64,000 bases of DNA from Chloroflexota bacterium (lineage in GTDB: Bacteria; Chloroflexota; Anaerolineae; Anaerolineales; Villigracilaceae): contig JACRBL010000044.1 of NCBI GenBank assembly GCA_016234485.1, forward strand, positions 1 through 64,000, in the 5' to 3' direction. Below the pieces are notes generated by a model that saw nothing but the letters and a program-made list of their open reading frames with translations, had not been told where the DNA came from and made no database searches. Every line of letters starts with the position of its first letter. Position 1 is the first letter of the stretch. This document shows, piece by piece, positions 1-9,845 of the stretch. The translations under genes and the position numbers were made by a program.

Positions 1-1
1 C

Positions 2-1009
2 CTCGATTTGCACAATGTCCTTTACCAGGCATGTAAAAATAAGATTGGCACAAAAGGAATTATTCCGGCAGATTGCAATGAAGTGCGAGATGCCACAGTT
101 GCTGTTGAGATGAATCAAGAGCCGGGCGTCAATTTCAATCCGGAAGCTGACTATTGCCCTGAGGGAACTTTCCGCGCATCCCCAAATCTATTCTATGAGG
201 ATTTCGAGAATGGAACCGACGAATGGAGTTTGACAGCGCTTGTCGGCGCGGTAGCGTGGGATCTCTCAGGAGAAAACGCGCTTAGCGGTAAAAACTCACT
301 ATGGGCAAATGACGGTTTCGAAAGGACAGAATCACAAGCGGCGATCGATGGAGTTTATCTACCGCCAGGCTCCAAGCCTTATCTTCACTTCTCGCATCTC
401 TTCAGTTTCGACGCTTCTGGTACAACCTACTATGATGGAGGTATTCTGGAATATTCTGCGGATGCCACTGGTTGGAAGGACGCGGAACCATTGTTTAGCG
501 CGGGTCTTAATTATGGCGGTACGATAGCATATGGAACTAATGCATTGAACGGCGCCCCGGCCTTTGTCGGAGATAGCCATGGGTTTGTGGATTCTCGGTA
601 CAACCTTACCTCACTGGCCGGAAAAACGGTTCGCTTCCGTTGGACATTGGGAACCGATGAGTATTCTTCCGTATTGGGTTGGTATATTGATGACGTTCGG
701 ATCTATCTGTGTGTCGGCGTGCCAAGTGTTCCATCTCTAATTTCTCCCGCGAACAATGTGACATTGACAGGCGCAAGACCAATCTTTGATTGGGGTAACT
801 CGAAGCCGGATTTGTATTACTATCAACTTCAGGTGGCAACCGACCCGTCCTTTGCATCGAATCTATTAACTTACAACAAAATCCGAATGTCTAAATACGC
901 GCTCGCCACAGATTTGCCTTCAGGTGTCTATTACTGGCGAGTGCGCGCTTACAACGCGGCGGGCAAAGCCAGCGCCTGGTCAATTGTTTGGAAATTCACC
1001 ATTCAATAA
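2..1009 (+). CDS. Secreted M4-type metallopeptidase, C-terminal part (cut by window start)
   Basis: The reading frame is already open at the left edge, so the true start lies outside the window. The visible residues align closely with the last third of the protein encoded at 1062-7943: the end of the thermolysin-like catalytic domain (LYQAC...EVRDATVAV), then a beta-rich region starting near LFYEDFENGTDEW, of the type found after immune-inhibitor and M4 peptidases, and a final fibronectin-like domain ending YYWRVRAYNAAG...WKFTIQ. The HExxH motif is not in view, so peptidase activity is inferred from the neighbour. The two genes are 52 bases apart in the same orientation, indicating tandem duplication. 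The protein is presumably exported. Confidence 0.85.
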   Translation, partial: LDLHNVLYQACKNKIGTKGIIPADCNEVRDATVAVEMNQEPGVNFNPEADYCPEGTFRASPNLFYEDFENGTDEWSLTALVGAVAWDLSGENALSGKNSLWANDGFERTESQAAIDGVYLPPGSKPYLHFSHLFSFDASGTTYYDGGILEYSADATGWKDAEPLFSAGLNYGGTIAYGTNALNGAPAFVGDSHGFVDSRYNLTSLAGKTVRFRWTLGTDEYSSVLGWYIDDVRIYLCVGVPSVPSLISPANNVTLTGARPIFDWGNSKPDLYYYQLQVATDPSFASNLLTYNKIRMSKYALATDLPSGVYYWRVRAYNAAGKASAWSIVWKFTIQ

Positions 1010-1061
1010 TCGTTGGGAAATCTTGACTCGCAAAACATGAATTGAAAAATCGGAGGAACCT

Positions 1062-4000
1062 ATGAATCGCAAACCTAATTTCGCTAATGTATTCCTGTCC
1101 ATTCTGGTGGGGATGACCCTGCTGGTTTCCGCGGCGCAACCCAACCTGGTTTCCGCGTCTACTGAACTTGGGGGCGGGGATGGCGTTCGGACGAGTGTCC
1201 ACCCGCAGACGGGGAAGTTGAGTTTCCTCGGGGCCGACCCGTCCAGCCCGATCCGCGTGGACGCGGCGATGCGCGCCGAACTTTCGGCAGAGGGTCGCGG
1301 CTTGGCGATTCTGGATGTGTATGGGCCTCAGTTTGGGTTGAAGAATCCGCAGGAAGAACTCCGGCTGACGTCGACGCGTGAGGCGGAAGGCCGCGGGATG
1401 ACGAAGTATCAGCAGTTGTATCAGGGCGTCCCCGTGATGGCGGGCGAATTGATCGTCAATACGAACGCGAAGGGTGGGCTGTTATCCATCAATGGGGAAG
1501 TTTCGCCTGATTTGGATATTTCTGTTACTCCTAACATTGATGCGGCGCTGGCGCAGAGCGTAGCCTTGCAAGAGATTGCGAGCGCGTATGGACTTTCTCT
1601 CAGTGATGTCGTTGCGTCGGAGCCTGAACTGTGGATCTACGATGCGCGCCTGATGAACGGCGAGGATGAGACCCCCGCGCACCTTGTCTGGCGGATGGAG
1701 GTCACGTCTGAGAACGCGCCGTTGCGCGAGTTGGTGTTGGTGAACGCGCAGAGTGGGAAGATTAGTTTGCATTTCAATCAGATTGATACGGCGTGGGGAG
1801 GAAATGAAACAGATCGGGACCTTCCCGCCTCGGAACCTGTTTACGAGCCAGAAGCAGGAGTGGAAGCGCCAATTAGCGCGCCGAATCCTGGTGATATAGA
1901 TCGTTTTGTCTCTCCTACTGGGGTAGACGCTGGAACCTGTTCTGTTGAAACCTCTCCATGTCTTTCAATAACTTATGCGATTTCACAGGTCGTGAACTTT
2001 GGGGTGGATGGCGAAATTATTGCGGTTGCCGAGGGAGTATATATAAAAACAAACCCTGTTGACAATTTTGTTGTTCAGGCGGAATTAAATAACGGTAAGG
2101 GCGTGAATATTTATGGAGGCTGGAATGCGGATTTTAGCGCTCAGGTTGGATTCTCTGTGATTGACGGAGAAAACAAAAATCGCGGAGTTGGCGTATATGG
2201 GTATCCTGAAGCGACAACAATACTTTTTGATCACTTTATTGTTAGAAACGGATGGGATGGTGGAATCAATCTTTCAACTGTGAGCCTTATTGTGACTAAT
2301 AGCTCTATTTATAACAACCATAAAGTTGGCGACAACGCAAGCGGGGGAGGCATTGATAGTTATACAGGCAACCTGACTTTGAGAAATGTAACTGTAAGTA
2401 ATAATAGCGCATCATCAACCGGGGGAGGCATTTACAAAGGATTTGGCAGCGCTTATTTAAATAATGTAACCGTCACGAATAATACAGCAGGATATGCCGG
2501 CGGCATTACGTTCAGCGCCTCAAATCAACCAGGCGCGGTTGTTAACGTAAAAAATACCATTGTGTACAATAATCATGCGTTGATTCAGGGGCCGGATTGT
2601 TACGGCTCAGTTAACTCTAGTTCAACTAATATTATCGGCGACACTACCGATTGCACGATGTTTCCTCCGACAAATGGCAATCAGTTAAATGTTAACCCGC
2701 TCCTTGGTACATTTATTGAGGGGGTTGGTTATCAACCGTTGTTGGCCGGCAGTCCGGCCATTGATGCTGGGGCGAGTTGCTATGGTTCTCAAGATCAACG
2801 CGGATATACCCGAGTTGAGATATGCGATATTGGAGCATATGAATTTCCAAGTTCCACTGGTAACGCTTCGAAATTGGCGATCGCGGGAGGAAATCAACAA
2901 ACAACAGCTCCTCACACTACTTTTGACAACCCGCTGGCCGCTGCGATTCTTGATGCCAATGGGAGTCCTGTTAGCGGGCAGGCTATAACGTTTACCGCGC
3001 CCGGAAGTGGGGCTGGAGGTACTTTTTCTGGAGGGTTAACCAGTATTACAATCACTACTGCCGCAGATGGCGTGGCAAAGACCTCATTTACCGCCAACGG
3101 TGGATCGGGCGACTATCAGGTCGAGGTCGAATCGGTAGGGCTTGCATCCATTAATTTTGATCTGGCCAATAAAGCCTGGTATGTTAGGATGTCTGGGAAT
3201 GATCTTGCAGATTGCCTTTCTCCCGCGACCGCTTGTAAGACGATAAATGCTGCAATAGAAAAAGCGGACTTGGGCGGTGCAATCCTGATTTCCTCGGGCG
3301 TATATCGTTTTGTGGGCCCAAATCCATATTACGAATCAATCGTATCCATTGGTAAGTCTATTCGGTTGAGTGGAGGTTGGGATGATCTTTTCGTTGTAAG
3401 ATTTGGCGTAACCGTTATTGATGGCGAAAGTAAGAATCCAGGGATCAGTATTGGCGCGGACAATGTCAAGATTGACCACGTCACTGTTCAGAATGGTTAT
3501 TCGTTGGTATGTGGCGGGGGAATTGTAAATGGCGGTAAGTGGACTGAGATATCTTACACAACGATTCTTAATTCCGAGGCTGACCATTGTGGAGGGGGGT
3601 TACTACAGCATAGCCAGGGGACGCTTATTTTGAGGAACAGTTCAATTCATAACAACATGGCCGCAAATGAAGGAGGCGGAATTTCCGTATCGTCGGGGAT
3701 TTTGGAGATTTATGACAGCACGATCGCCAATAATCGCGCTTTTGGCATTGATGCAACCGGCGGGGGAATTAAAGGCATTGCCAAATTGAATAATGTTACT
3801 GTTACTGGCAATTATGCTGCCGGGAGCGGTGGGGGAATCTATGGAAATGTGATCTTGGAAAATTCTATATTAGCGCAGAATGATTCTCCGGTGAGTCCGG
3901 ATTGTTATGGAGACCTTACATCCCTTGGATACAATATTGTTGGACATACTGACGGTTGCAATATCCCTAATGGCCCTAACGATAAATTAAATGTCGATCC

Positions 4001-7000
4001 AAAACTAAATACTTTCCTGCCTTCTCGAGGTTATCAGCCAATAAAATCCAACAGCCCGGCCAGAAACTCTGCCAATCCTTTGACTTGCTCAAGCGTAGAT
4101 CAACGCGGTGGATCGCGGGTTGGCATCTGTGATCGAGGAGCTTATGAATATACTGCGCCAGGGGCGGCGTCAGTGATTGAAATCGTGGACGGCGATCATC
4201 AGCGCACTGCTCCGAGAACTACGTTCCTCAGACAATTTAAAGTTGTAATTTTGGATGCGAATGGCAGCCCTGTTAGCGGACAGAATGTTGAGTTCTCTGC
4301 GCCTGCAAGCGGCCCAAGCGGGTTGTTTCAGAATGGAACGATCTTGTACTCCACTGCTACCGATGCCGGAGGAGTGGCAACTGCCGCAACTTTCACGGCG
4401 AATAACCAGTCTGGCCATTACATTGTTTCCGCGTCGGCATCTGTGGGGAGCGCGAATTTTAATGTTGCCAACCAGGCGTTGTATGTATCGCCAAACGGTA
4501 ACGACTCGGCTGATTGTCTATCTCCTGGTACGGCGTGCCTATCCATAGCCAAGGCAATATCCAAATCTAATGATGACGATATGATTCTGGTTGCCACTGG
4601 AACGTATCATGGCGCTGGAAATAATGTGGTTACCATCAATAGGAATATTGCACTGCTTGGCGGATGGAATCTAAGTTTTTCCGCCCAAACAGGGTATTCC
4701 ACCATTAATGGCCAAGGAAAACGCTCTGGGGTTATCGTAAATAACGGCGCAAATGCAAGCATGCAACGATTCATTGTGACCAATAGCTGGAGCAATGCTC
4801 AACAAAGAGGAGGGGTAAATAACTTTGGGACATTATCCATTTCAGATTGTGAGATTAGCAATAACAATCCATCTTATCGAGGCGGAGGCGTCTACAATCT
4901 TGGCTCTATGACGATCACGGATTGCGTGATAAAAAATAATACAGGAACCACGTCAGGTGGTGGGATTCATAGCACGGGAACTTTAACGATTTCCAACTCC
5001 ACCATTCAAGGCAATACTGCCAAACGCCTCACGTCTGGCGCACAATCTTACGGGGGGGGCGTCTATTCGGAAGGCGTTTTGGTTATATCCGATTCGCAGA
5101 TTTTAGCAAACGACGGATTCCTTGGCGGAGGTATTTACAGCATTGGTGATTTAATCGTAACTCAGTCGTCCATCAAGGATAATACCAGCGCGAATGGCGG
5201 CGGTTTGTTTATTCAAATGGCCGCCGATATCAAAAATACATCCATTACTGGCAATACAGCAACTGGCCCCGGTGGAGGCATATTCGCTGCTTCCAGTGCG
5301 TTATCTCTGACAAAGGTTACGATTAGCGGCAATACAGCCTCGTCTGGTGGCGGCATTTACAATCCAGGAAATACGAATGTTAATGACAGCCTGATTACCA
5401 AAAATCTGGGAGTCGACTCTGGTGGTGGGATTCAATCCTCCGGTGGATTGACGCTAGACAACTCGGTTGTGAAGGCGAATACATCCGATAGCCCAACCGC
5501 TGGCGATGAATCTCCCGGCGCGGGTTTGTGGATTAGCGGCATTGCCGAGGTGAGGAATTCGTCGGTGATTGGCAACACCGCGTCGGGTCCGGGCGGAGGC
5601 GTGTACGTCAGCGAGGGAACCTTGTCGCTTGTCAATGTCACCGTCAGTGGAAATGAGGCGTCTTCCGGTGGCGGAATTTTCAATAGCGACCAGACCTTGC
5701 CTGTTGATCCTGTCTCGATTGTCAGCAGTACAGTTGCAAACAATCAAGGCGACGATTCTGGCAACATAGTCAACAAGGACGGAAGAAAACTCACGCTGCT
5801 CAATAGCATCGTGATTGGCTCCGTAGGTAGTCTGGCGGATTGTGCCGGGGCTGTGAATTCTGTTGGCTATAACATCATTGGTAATGTTGGAAGCGCATCC
5901 AGCCCAACCTGTAGAAGCGAATGGTTGTCTACGGATATGGTTGGCACGTCTACAGATGCCATCCTTGCCGAATCTGTCATCAAGCCCACAATTTCACTTC
6001 ATGCCTCAACAGGCCAGTGGCGTCATGCCTTGTTCCTTGGCAGTCTCGCGCTCGAGGCAGGAAATGACGCGCTTCCCGGAAGCGGAGGCAACGCCTGCCC
6101 GGCAACCGACCAGTTGGGAGTGGCGCGTCCGCAAGGCGCACGATGCGACATTGGCGCAGCGGAATATCGCTTTGAAACGAATCCGCCCGCCTCGTTGCTG
6201 GTGACATTCAATGCGGGAAATGAAACAGACCTGCCAGGTATTCAAGCGTGCGCGGGCAATACGGGAGCATGTTCCAACAGTGACGCGAGCGCAAAAAGCG
6301 CGCACCAATTTGCGTTCAGCGCGTTCAGCCAATTTAAAACCTGGTATGGACGAAAAAGCATGGATGGCAACGGACTTCAAATCAAGTCGGTTGTTCACTA
6401 TGGTAAGAATGTGGATGATTCCTTCTGGAACGGCTTTATGCTGGTCTATGGCGACGATCATGGATACGCTCTCGCGGATGACATCGTTGCGCATGAGTAC
6501 GCCCATGGGGTTACCCAATATGAATCCAACCTGTTTTACTGGTATCAATCCGGCGCGATCAACGAATCATTCTCGGACCTGTGGGGGGAGGCGGTGGATC
6601 AGGCTAACGGACTTGGTAATGACGCTGTGAATGTCAAATGGCTGATAGGGGAGGATATTGGCGGCCTTGGCGCAGTTCGGAGCATGGCGAACCCGCCTCA
6701 ATTCAGCGACCCAGATTCCACGAAGAGCGCTCTCTATTGCAAGAGTGGGAACTGCCTGAAAGATAACGGCGGCGTTCACACGAATAGCGGAGTGAACAAC
6801 AAAGCCGCTTATCTCATGGTGAATGGCGGAACGTTTGGTGGAAAGTCGGTTTCGGCTCTTGGCTGGGCAAAGACTCTTGCTGTTTATTACGAGGCGCAAG
6901 CCAACCTTCTGAGTTCTGGCGCCGACTATCTTGACCTGTATAATGCCTTATATCAGGCTTGTTTGAATAAAGTCGGAAGTCAAGGTATTTCTGCGAACGA

Positions 7001-7943
7001 TTGTCTCGAAGTGCGCGATGCAACCCTGGCGGTGAAGATGAACCAACCGGCAACCGCGACCTTCAACCCTGACGCACCTTATTGCCCGGCAAAAACATAC
7101 ATGATCGGCCCCGACTTGTTCTCTGAAGATTTCGAGACCGCCTCTGATGGATGGACAATGGGCGCGCTGGACGGCGTTTCGTCGTGGGGGCTTTCGGGAA
7201 AAAATGCCACGAGCGGAACGACGTCTCTTTGGGGCGACGATAGTTACGAAAAATCTGACTCGTTCGCCTCTACGCCAGGGATTGCCTTGCCCGCCGGGAC
7301 CAAGAATTACCTCCACTTTACGCATTCGTTTGCGTTTGAAGTGTTGAACTCTGTCAATTACGATGGCGGTGTGTTGGAATATTCTGTGAACGGAGGAAGC
7401 AGTTGGGTTGATGCAAAGCCCTTGTTTAGCGCAGGTCAAAATTACAAAGGCGTAATAAAAACAGGGACAGGCAACCGGCTTGGCGGCAAGAATGCTTTTG
7501 TGGGCGATAGTCATGGATATGTTGATTCGCGCTACGATCTAAGCTCTCTGGCTGGAAAAACTGTGAGATTCCGTTGGCGCATGGGTACGAGCGCCGATCA
7601 TTACAGCGCAGGCTGGCACGTGGACGATGTTCGCGTCTACCGCTGCGTCTCCATTCCTGCTGTGCCAACCCTCTCCGCCCCGGCGAACAATGCCAATATC
7701 ACGGATACAACGCCCACCTTCAACTGGTCTGATTCCAAACCTGACCTGCATCACTACGAATTGCAGATTGCGAAGAACAGCGCCTTCACCCAGGGCGTGG
7801 TGAAATACAATAATATCGCCGTATCCATCTTCACGCCCACAACAGCATTGACGCCCGGCACGTATTACTGGCGGGTGCGCGCCTACAACGCGGCAGGCAA
7901 GTTCAGCGCCTGGTCGGCAGTGTGGAAATTTACAATACAGTGA
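1062..7943 (+). CDS. Giant secreted M4 (thermolysin-like) metallopeptidase with beta-helix inserts
   Basis: This 2293-residue exported peptidase begins with a signal peptide (residues 1-32) after a strong ribosome site (ggagg). An FTP/PepSY-type propeptide follows (about 90-250, with YQGVPVMAGELIV). Then come three modules of parallel beta-helix type (about 280-600, 706-1030, 1138-1700), each opening with a Cys-containing segment like GNDxADCLSPxTAC and the first two closing on (I)CDxGAYE. Two Ig-like Big-type domains (about 604-700 and 1037-1135, sharing ILDANGSPVSGQ) separate them. The M4 catalytic domain is at about 1707-2030: HEYAH at 1811-1815, third zinc ligand Glu1835 in NESFSD, and His1906 in VHTNSG matching the thermolysin catalytic histidine. 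A beta-sandwich and a fibronectin-like domain end the protein. Zinc spacing equals thermolysin, so it is probably active. It is far longer than ordinary M4 enzymes because of the inserted modules. Confidence 0.9.
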   Translation: MNRKPNFANVFLSILVGMTLLVSAAQPNLVSASTELGGGDGVRTSVHPQTGKLSFLGADPSSPIRVDAAMRAELSAEGRGLAILDVYGPQFGLKNPQEELRLTSTREAEGRGMTKYQQLYQGVPVMAGELIVNTNAKGGLLSINGEVSPDLDISVTPNIDAALAQSVALQEIASAYGLSLSDVVASEPELWIYDARLMNGEDETPAHLVWRMEVTSENAPLRELVLVNAQSGKISLHFNQIDTAWGGNETDRDLPASEPVYEPEAGVEAPISAPNPGDIDRFVSPTGVDAGTCSVETSPCLSITYAISQVVNFGVDGEIIAVAEGVYIKTNPVDNFVVQAELNNGKGVNIYGGWNADFSAQVGFSVIDGENKNRGVGVYGYPEATTILFDHFIVRNGWDGGINLSTVSLIVTNSSIYNNHKVGDNASGGGIDSYTGNLTLRNVTVSNNSASSTGGGIYKGFGSAYLNNVTVTNNTAGYAGGITFSASNQPGAVVNVKNTIVYNNHALIQGPDCYGSVNSSSTNIIGDTTDCTMFPPTNGNQLNVNPLLGTFIEGVGYQPLLAGSPAIDAGASCYGSQDQRGYTRVEICDIGAYEFPSSTGNASKLAIAGGNQQTTAPHTTFDNPLAAAILDANGSPVSGQAITFTAPGSGAGGTFSGGLTSITITTAADGVAKTSFTANGGSGDYQVEVESVGLASINFDLANKAWYVRMSGNDLADCLSPATACKTINAAIEKADLGGAILISSGVYRFVGPNPYYESIVSIGKSIRLSGGWDDLFVVRFGVTVIDGESKNPGISIGADNVKIDHVTVQNGYSLVCGGGIVNGGKWTEISYTTILNSEADHCGGGLLQHSQGTLILRNSSIHNNMAANEGGGISVSSGILEIYDSTIANNRAFGIDATGGGIKGIAKLNNVTVTGNYAAGSGGGIYGNVILENSILAQNDSPVSPDCYGDLTSLGYNIVGHTDGCNIPNGPNDKLNVDPKLNTFLPSRGYQPIKSNSPARNSANPLTCSSVDQRGGSRVGICDRGAYEYTAPGAASVIEIVDGDHQRTAPRTTFLRQFKVVILDANGSPVSGQNVEFSAPASGPSGLFQNGTILYSTATDAGGVATAATFTANNQSGHYIVSASASVGSANFNVANQALYVSPNGNDSADCLSPGTACLSIAKAISKSNDDDMILVATGTYHGAGNNVVTINRNIALLGGWNLSFSAQTGYSTINGQGKRSGVIVNNGANASMQRFIVTNSWSNAQQRGGVNNFGTLSISDCEISNNNPSYRGGGVYNLGSMTITDCVIKNNTGTTSGGGIHSTGTLTISNSTIQGNTAKRLTSGAQSYGGGVYSEGVLVISDSQILANDGFLGGGIYSIGDLIVTQSSIKDNTSANGGGLFIQMAADIKNTSITGNTATGPGGGIFAASSALSLTKVTISGNTASSGGGIYNPGNTNVNDSLITKNLGVDSGGGIQSSGGLTLDNSVVKANTSDSPTAGDESPGAGLWISGIAEVRNSSVIGNTASGPGGGVYVSEGTLSLVNVTVSGNEASSGGGIFNSDQTLPVDPVSIVSSTVANNQGDDSGNIVNKDGRKLTLLNSIVIGSVGSLADCAGAVNSVGYNIIGNVGSASSPTCRSEWLSTDMVGTSTDAILAESVIKPTISLHASTGQWRHALFLGSLALEAGNDALPGSGGNACPATDQLGVARPQGARCDIGAAEYRFETNPPASLLVTFNAGNETDLPGIQACAGNTGACSNSDASAKSAHQFAFSAFSQFKTWYGRKSMDGNGLQIKSVVHYGKNVDDSFWNGFMLVYGDDHGYALADDIVAHEYAHGVTQYESNLFYWYQSGAINESFSDLWGEAVDQANGLGNDAVNVKWLIGEDIGGLGAVRSMANPPQFSDPDSTKSALYCKSGNCLKDNGGVHTNSGVNNKAAYLMVNGGTFGGKSVSALGWAKTLAVYYEAQANLLSSGADYLDLYNALYQACLNKVGSQGISANDCLEVRDATLAVKMNQPATATFNPDAPYCPAKTYMIGPDLFSEDFETASDGWTMGALDGVSSWGLSGKNATSGTTSLWGDDSYEKSDSFASTPGIALPAGTKNYLHFTHSFAFEVLNSVNYDGGVLEYSVNGGSSWVDAKPLFSAGQNYKGVIKTGTGNRLGGKNAFVGDSHGYVDSRYDLSSLAGKTVRFRWRMGTSADHYSAGWHVDDVRVYRCVSIPAVPTLSAPANNANITDTTPTFNWSDSKPDLHHYELQIAKNSAFTQGVVKYNNIAVSIFTPTTALTPGTYYWRVRAYNAAGKFSAWSAVWKFTIQ

Positions 7944-8039
7944 GTTCGCAGCAAAGTCAGTCGTCTTGCTGATTGTTTTTAGGATCATCTTGAGCGCAAT
8001 CTGAAGATCGCGCTCAAGATAATTTGTTGCGCGGAGCGG

Positions 8040-8411
8040 CACAGACGGGACTCTCCGCTTCCTGCTCGGCGACCACCTCGGCAGTTCGTCCCTCACGACC
8101 AACGCCAGCGGAGCAAAGAGCCCCCACCTGCCTCCCCCAAATGCGACATGGATTTATACCCTTGTCAACAGTAATGTTTCTGTCGCATTTGGGGGAGGTG
8201 CCTGCGAAGCAGGCGGAGGGGGTCGGGACAGCGGGAAGAGTCCGCGCTGGGAGGGATTTACTTCTTCCAGGCAAGGTGGTTTGACCCCACGCTGGGACGC
8301 TTCATGTCGCCCGATACCATCGTCCCCACCTCCACGCAAGGGACGCAGGCCTGGGATCGGTACGCGTTTGTCAATAATAATCCCGTCAGGTATAACGACC
8401 CCACTGGCCAT
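8040..8411 (+). repeat. RHS core fragment 1, interrupted by a palindrome
   Basis: Translated pieces match the RHS-associated core seen four more times downstream: TDGTLRFLLGDHLGSSSLTTNASGA, then, after an interruption at about 8123-8226, SGQREESALGGIYFFQARW through to DPTGH. The central core segment (ASALYKAFGETRFTSG in the other copies) is missing. The frame upstream of the second piece meets a stop inside the palindrome, so core and tip cannot be read as one long protein. Confidence 0.85.
8123..8226. repeat. Palindromic insertion within RHS core 1
   Basis: An 18-base inverted repeat (8131-8148 against 8181-8198, CCTCCCCCAAATGCGACA) surrounds an A+T-rich loop, with a further G/C-rich arm to about 8226. 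It lies where the other RHS cores carry about 100 bases of coding sequence, so it replaced or displaced core sequence. No open frame of note lies inside it. Confidence 0.7.
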
Positions 8412-9056
8412 ACGGCTGAAGGACAAGACGGCGGTTGCGATCCAGATGATGATGCTTGTAAAAATGGTACTAATCCTGAAGATTATTACTATGATCAATT
8501 AAGTAACTACGGGTGGACTTTGAATGGGTCATGGTCACTTGCCGAGCTTAAAATCCTTTACCAAGTTGCCCTTGACATCATAGCTGCTGTGGGTAGCGCG
8601 AATGTGATGATGAAGATGTTTGGCGCGGTTACTTTCGATAGAAATGTGGAGCATCCTTCTTATGGCGGACAACTAAAAGATGACGGTACAATTTCGATGA
8701 ACCCAAATGGAAATTGGACTGCTTTTGGGGTTGCTCACGAACTCGGTCATCTTTGGGATCAAAACAATGATGGGGATTTATCAAAGGGATTGCAAGACCA
8801 AGTTGGTTCTTCATATCCAGTGGGGGATGACTACGGTGATCGTGGTAACGGTCCTGCATTGGCAGATGGAGGATGGCCATCCAGCGGTAACGATTATCTA
8901 TGGAATAAGGGCGAAGATTTTGCCAATTCCTTTGCGGGGTATGTTTATCCTGTGAGAGCTGAAAATAAGTGGACAGTACCTGATTGGCGTGACACTCCAA
9001 GAGGACTCTGGATATCTGCTCTGATCCCCGAACCTTACAGTTATCCTTACAGATAA
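8304..9056 (+). CDS. Orphan RHS tip 1 with zincin-type (HELGH) C-terminal domain
   Basis: The first 36 residues are the end of the RHS core (RFMSPDTIV...NNNPVRYNDPTGH). The remaining about 210 residues are unrelated to the tips of the neighbouring copies. This tip carries AHELGHLWD (His145, Glu146, His149), a classic zinc metallopeptidase motif, and a later GEDFANSFAGYV around residues 203-214 whose Glu204 could be the third ligand. Tip replacement immediately after the DPTGH junction is typical of polymorphic RHS toxins. The ATG used here is simply the first one after the core's FM; the core frame is open back to 8175 but has no better start, so expression as it stands is uncertain. The tip DNA is A+T-richer than the core. 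A small membrane-protein gene follows 68 bases later. A toxic protease is an inference. Confidence 0.7.
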   Translation: MSPDTIVPTSTQGTQAWDRYAFVNNNPVRYNDPTGHTAEGQDGGCDPDDDACKNGTNPEDYYYDQLSNYGWTLNGSWSLAELKILYQVALDIIAAVGSANVMMKMFGAVTFDRNVEHPSYGGQLKDDGTISMNPNGNWTAFGVAHELGHLWDQNNDGDLSKGLQDQVGSSYPVGDDYGDRGNGPALADGGWPSSGNDYLWNKGEDFANSFAGYVYPVRAENKWTVPDWRDTPRGLWISALIPEPYSYPYR

Positions 9057-9065
9057 TGAGATGGG

Positions 9066-9094
9066 TTACCATTTAATCTTACGCTGTATATAAT
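9066..9094 (+). promoter_or_regulatory. Candidate promoter for the gene at 9125
   Basis: TTACCA and a perfect TATAAT are separated by 17 bases, ending 30 bases before the start codon. This gives the small gene after tip 1 its own transcription independent of the headless RHS frame. Confidence 0.5.
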
Positions 9095-9124
9095 CTGCGA
9101 TCATCAAGGATTTGGAGTCGGAGT

Positions 9125-9823
9125 ATGAAAAATAGCAAAATGAAATTTTATGCACTAGTTGTCTTCCTTATCGGCGTTGTTATATTTATTGGGATGAACT
9201 TGGCGACGACTAGGCCTCCGTCTGCTTCTGAACTTGAAAATTTCTTTGGAAACGAATCCTGTTCGTGGCCGTGCTGGCAGGGAATCACACCCGGCGTTAC
9301 CAAGAGCAGCGATGCACTCCAACTGTTGTTAGTCTCTCCCGTGGTGTCGAAATCTACAGTTCAATCATATGAACAAAGACCAGGAAAAGGCTATGCTCAC
9401 TGGGAGTGGAAAATTGGCAAAAATCAGCGGGTTTTGAATGCAGACATGGCATGGCAAGATGGGATTGTCCGCAGCATTATTCTTTATGCCCGTATAGTTT
9501 CAATCGGAGAGATCGTAGACAGATTCGGCCCCCCTGAAAAGGTCTCTGTTATTATTGACTGCGCGACGACTCCCGAGCAACCTCAAGAATGGTGTGCAAG
9601 TTTCTATTATATAAAAAGAGGATATGAAATTAGACTAAATTGGAAGATGCCCGAGAATGCGGATGACATACAATTTTCACCATCTGACCCCATCAGTTTC
9701 GTTTACTTATCCGAGCCATCAGCGCTTGAAGATAAGCTATCGTATTGGGGCAGTGGGCGTGACATCATTGACTTACGGGATTGGAAAGGTTACGGGAATC
9801 TTCTTGAATTGTACGAAAGGTAG
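9125..9823 (+). CDS. Single-pass membrane protein, candidate immunity for RHS tip 1
   Basis: I do not recognise a characterised family. The 232-residue protein has one N-terminal membrane segment (about residues 10-27) and a soluble remainder with the motif CSWPCWQGITPG near residues 45-56. The ATG is preceded by a ggag ribosome site and a good promoter. It sits between the zincin tip and the next RHS core fragment, the position normally held by immunity genes in RHS and CDI loci. The base composition is A+T-rich like the tip. The immunity role is inferred from position only; an unrelated cargo gene is also possible. Confidence 0.55.
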   Translation: MKNSKMKFYALVVFLIGVVIFIGMNLATTRPPSASELENFFGNESCSWPCWQGITPGVTKSSDALQLLLVSPVVSKSTVQSYEQRPGKGYAHWEWKIGKNQRVLNADMAWQDGIVRSIILYARIVSIGEIVDRFGPPEKVSVIIDCATTPEQPQEWCASFYYIKRGYEIRLNWKMPENADDIQFSPSDPISFVYLSEPSALEDKLSYWGSGRDIIDLRDWKGYGNLLELYER

Positions 9824-9845
9824 CTGAACGCAGTGCGGTGCAAGT

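Noticed and set aside
3480..5700. Asn/Gly-rich repeated codons suggesting a separate cell-surface gene
   Set aside because: The frame is continuous with the M4 peptidase and no stop, start or ribosome site separates it.
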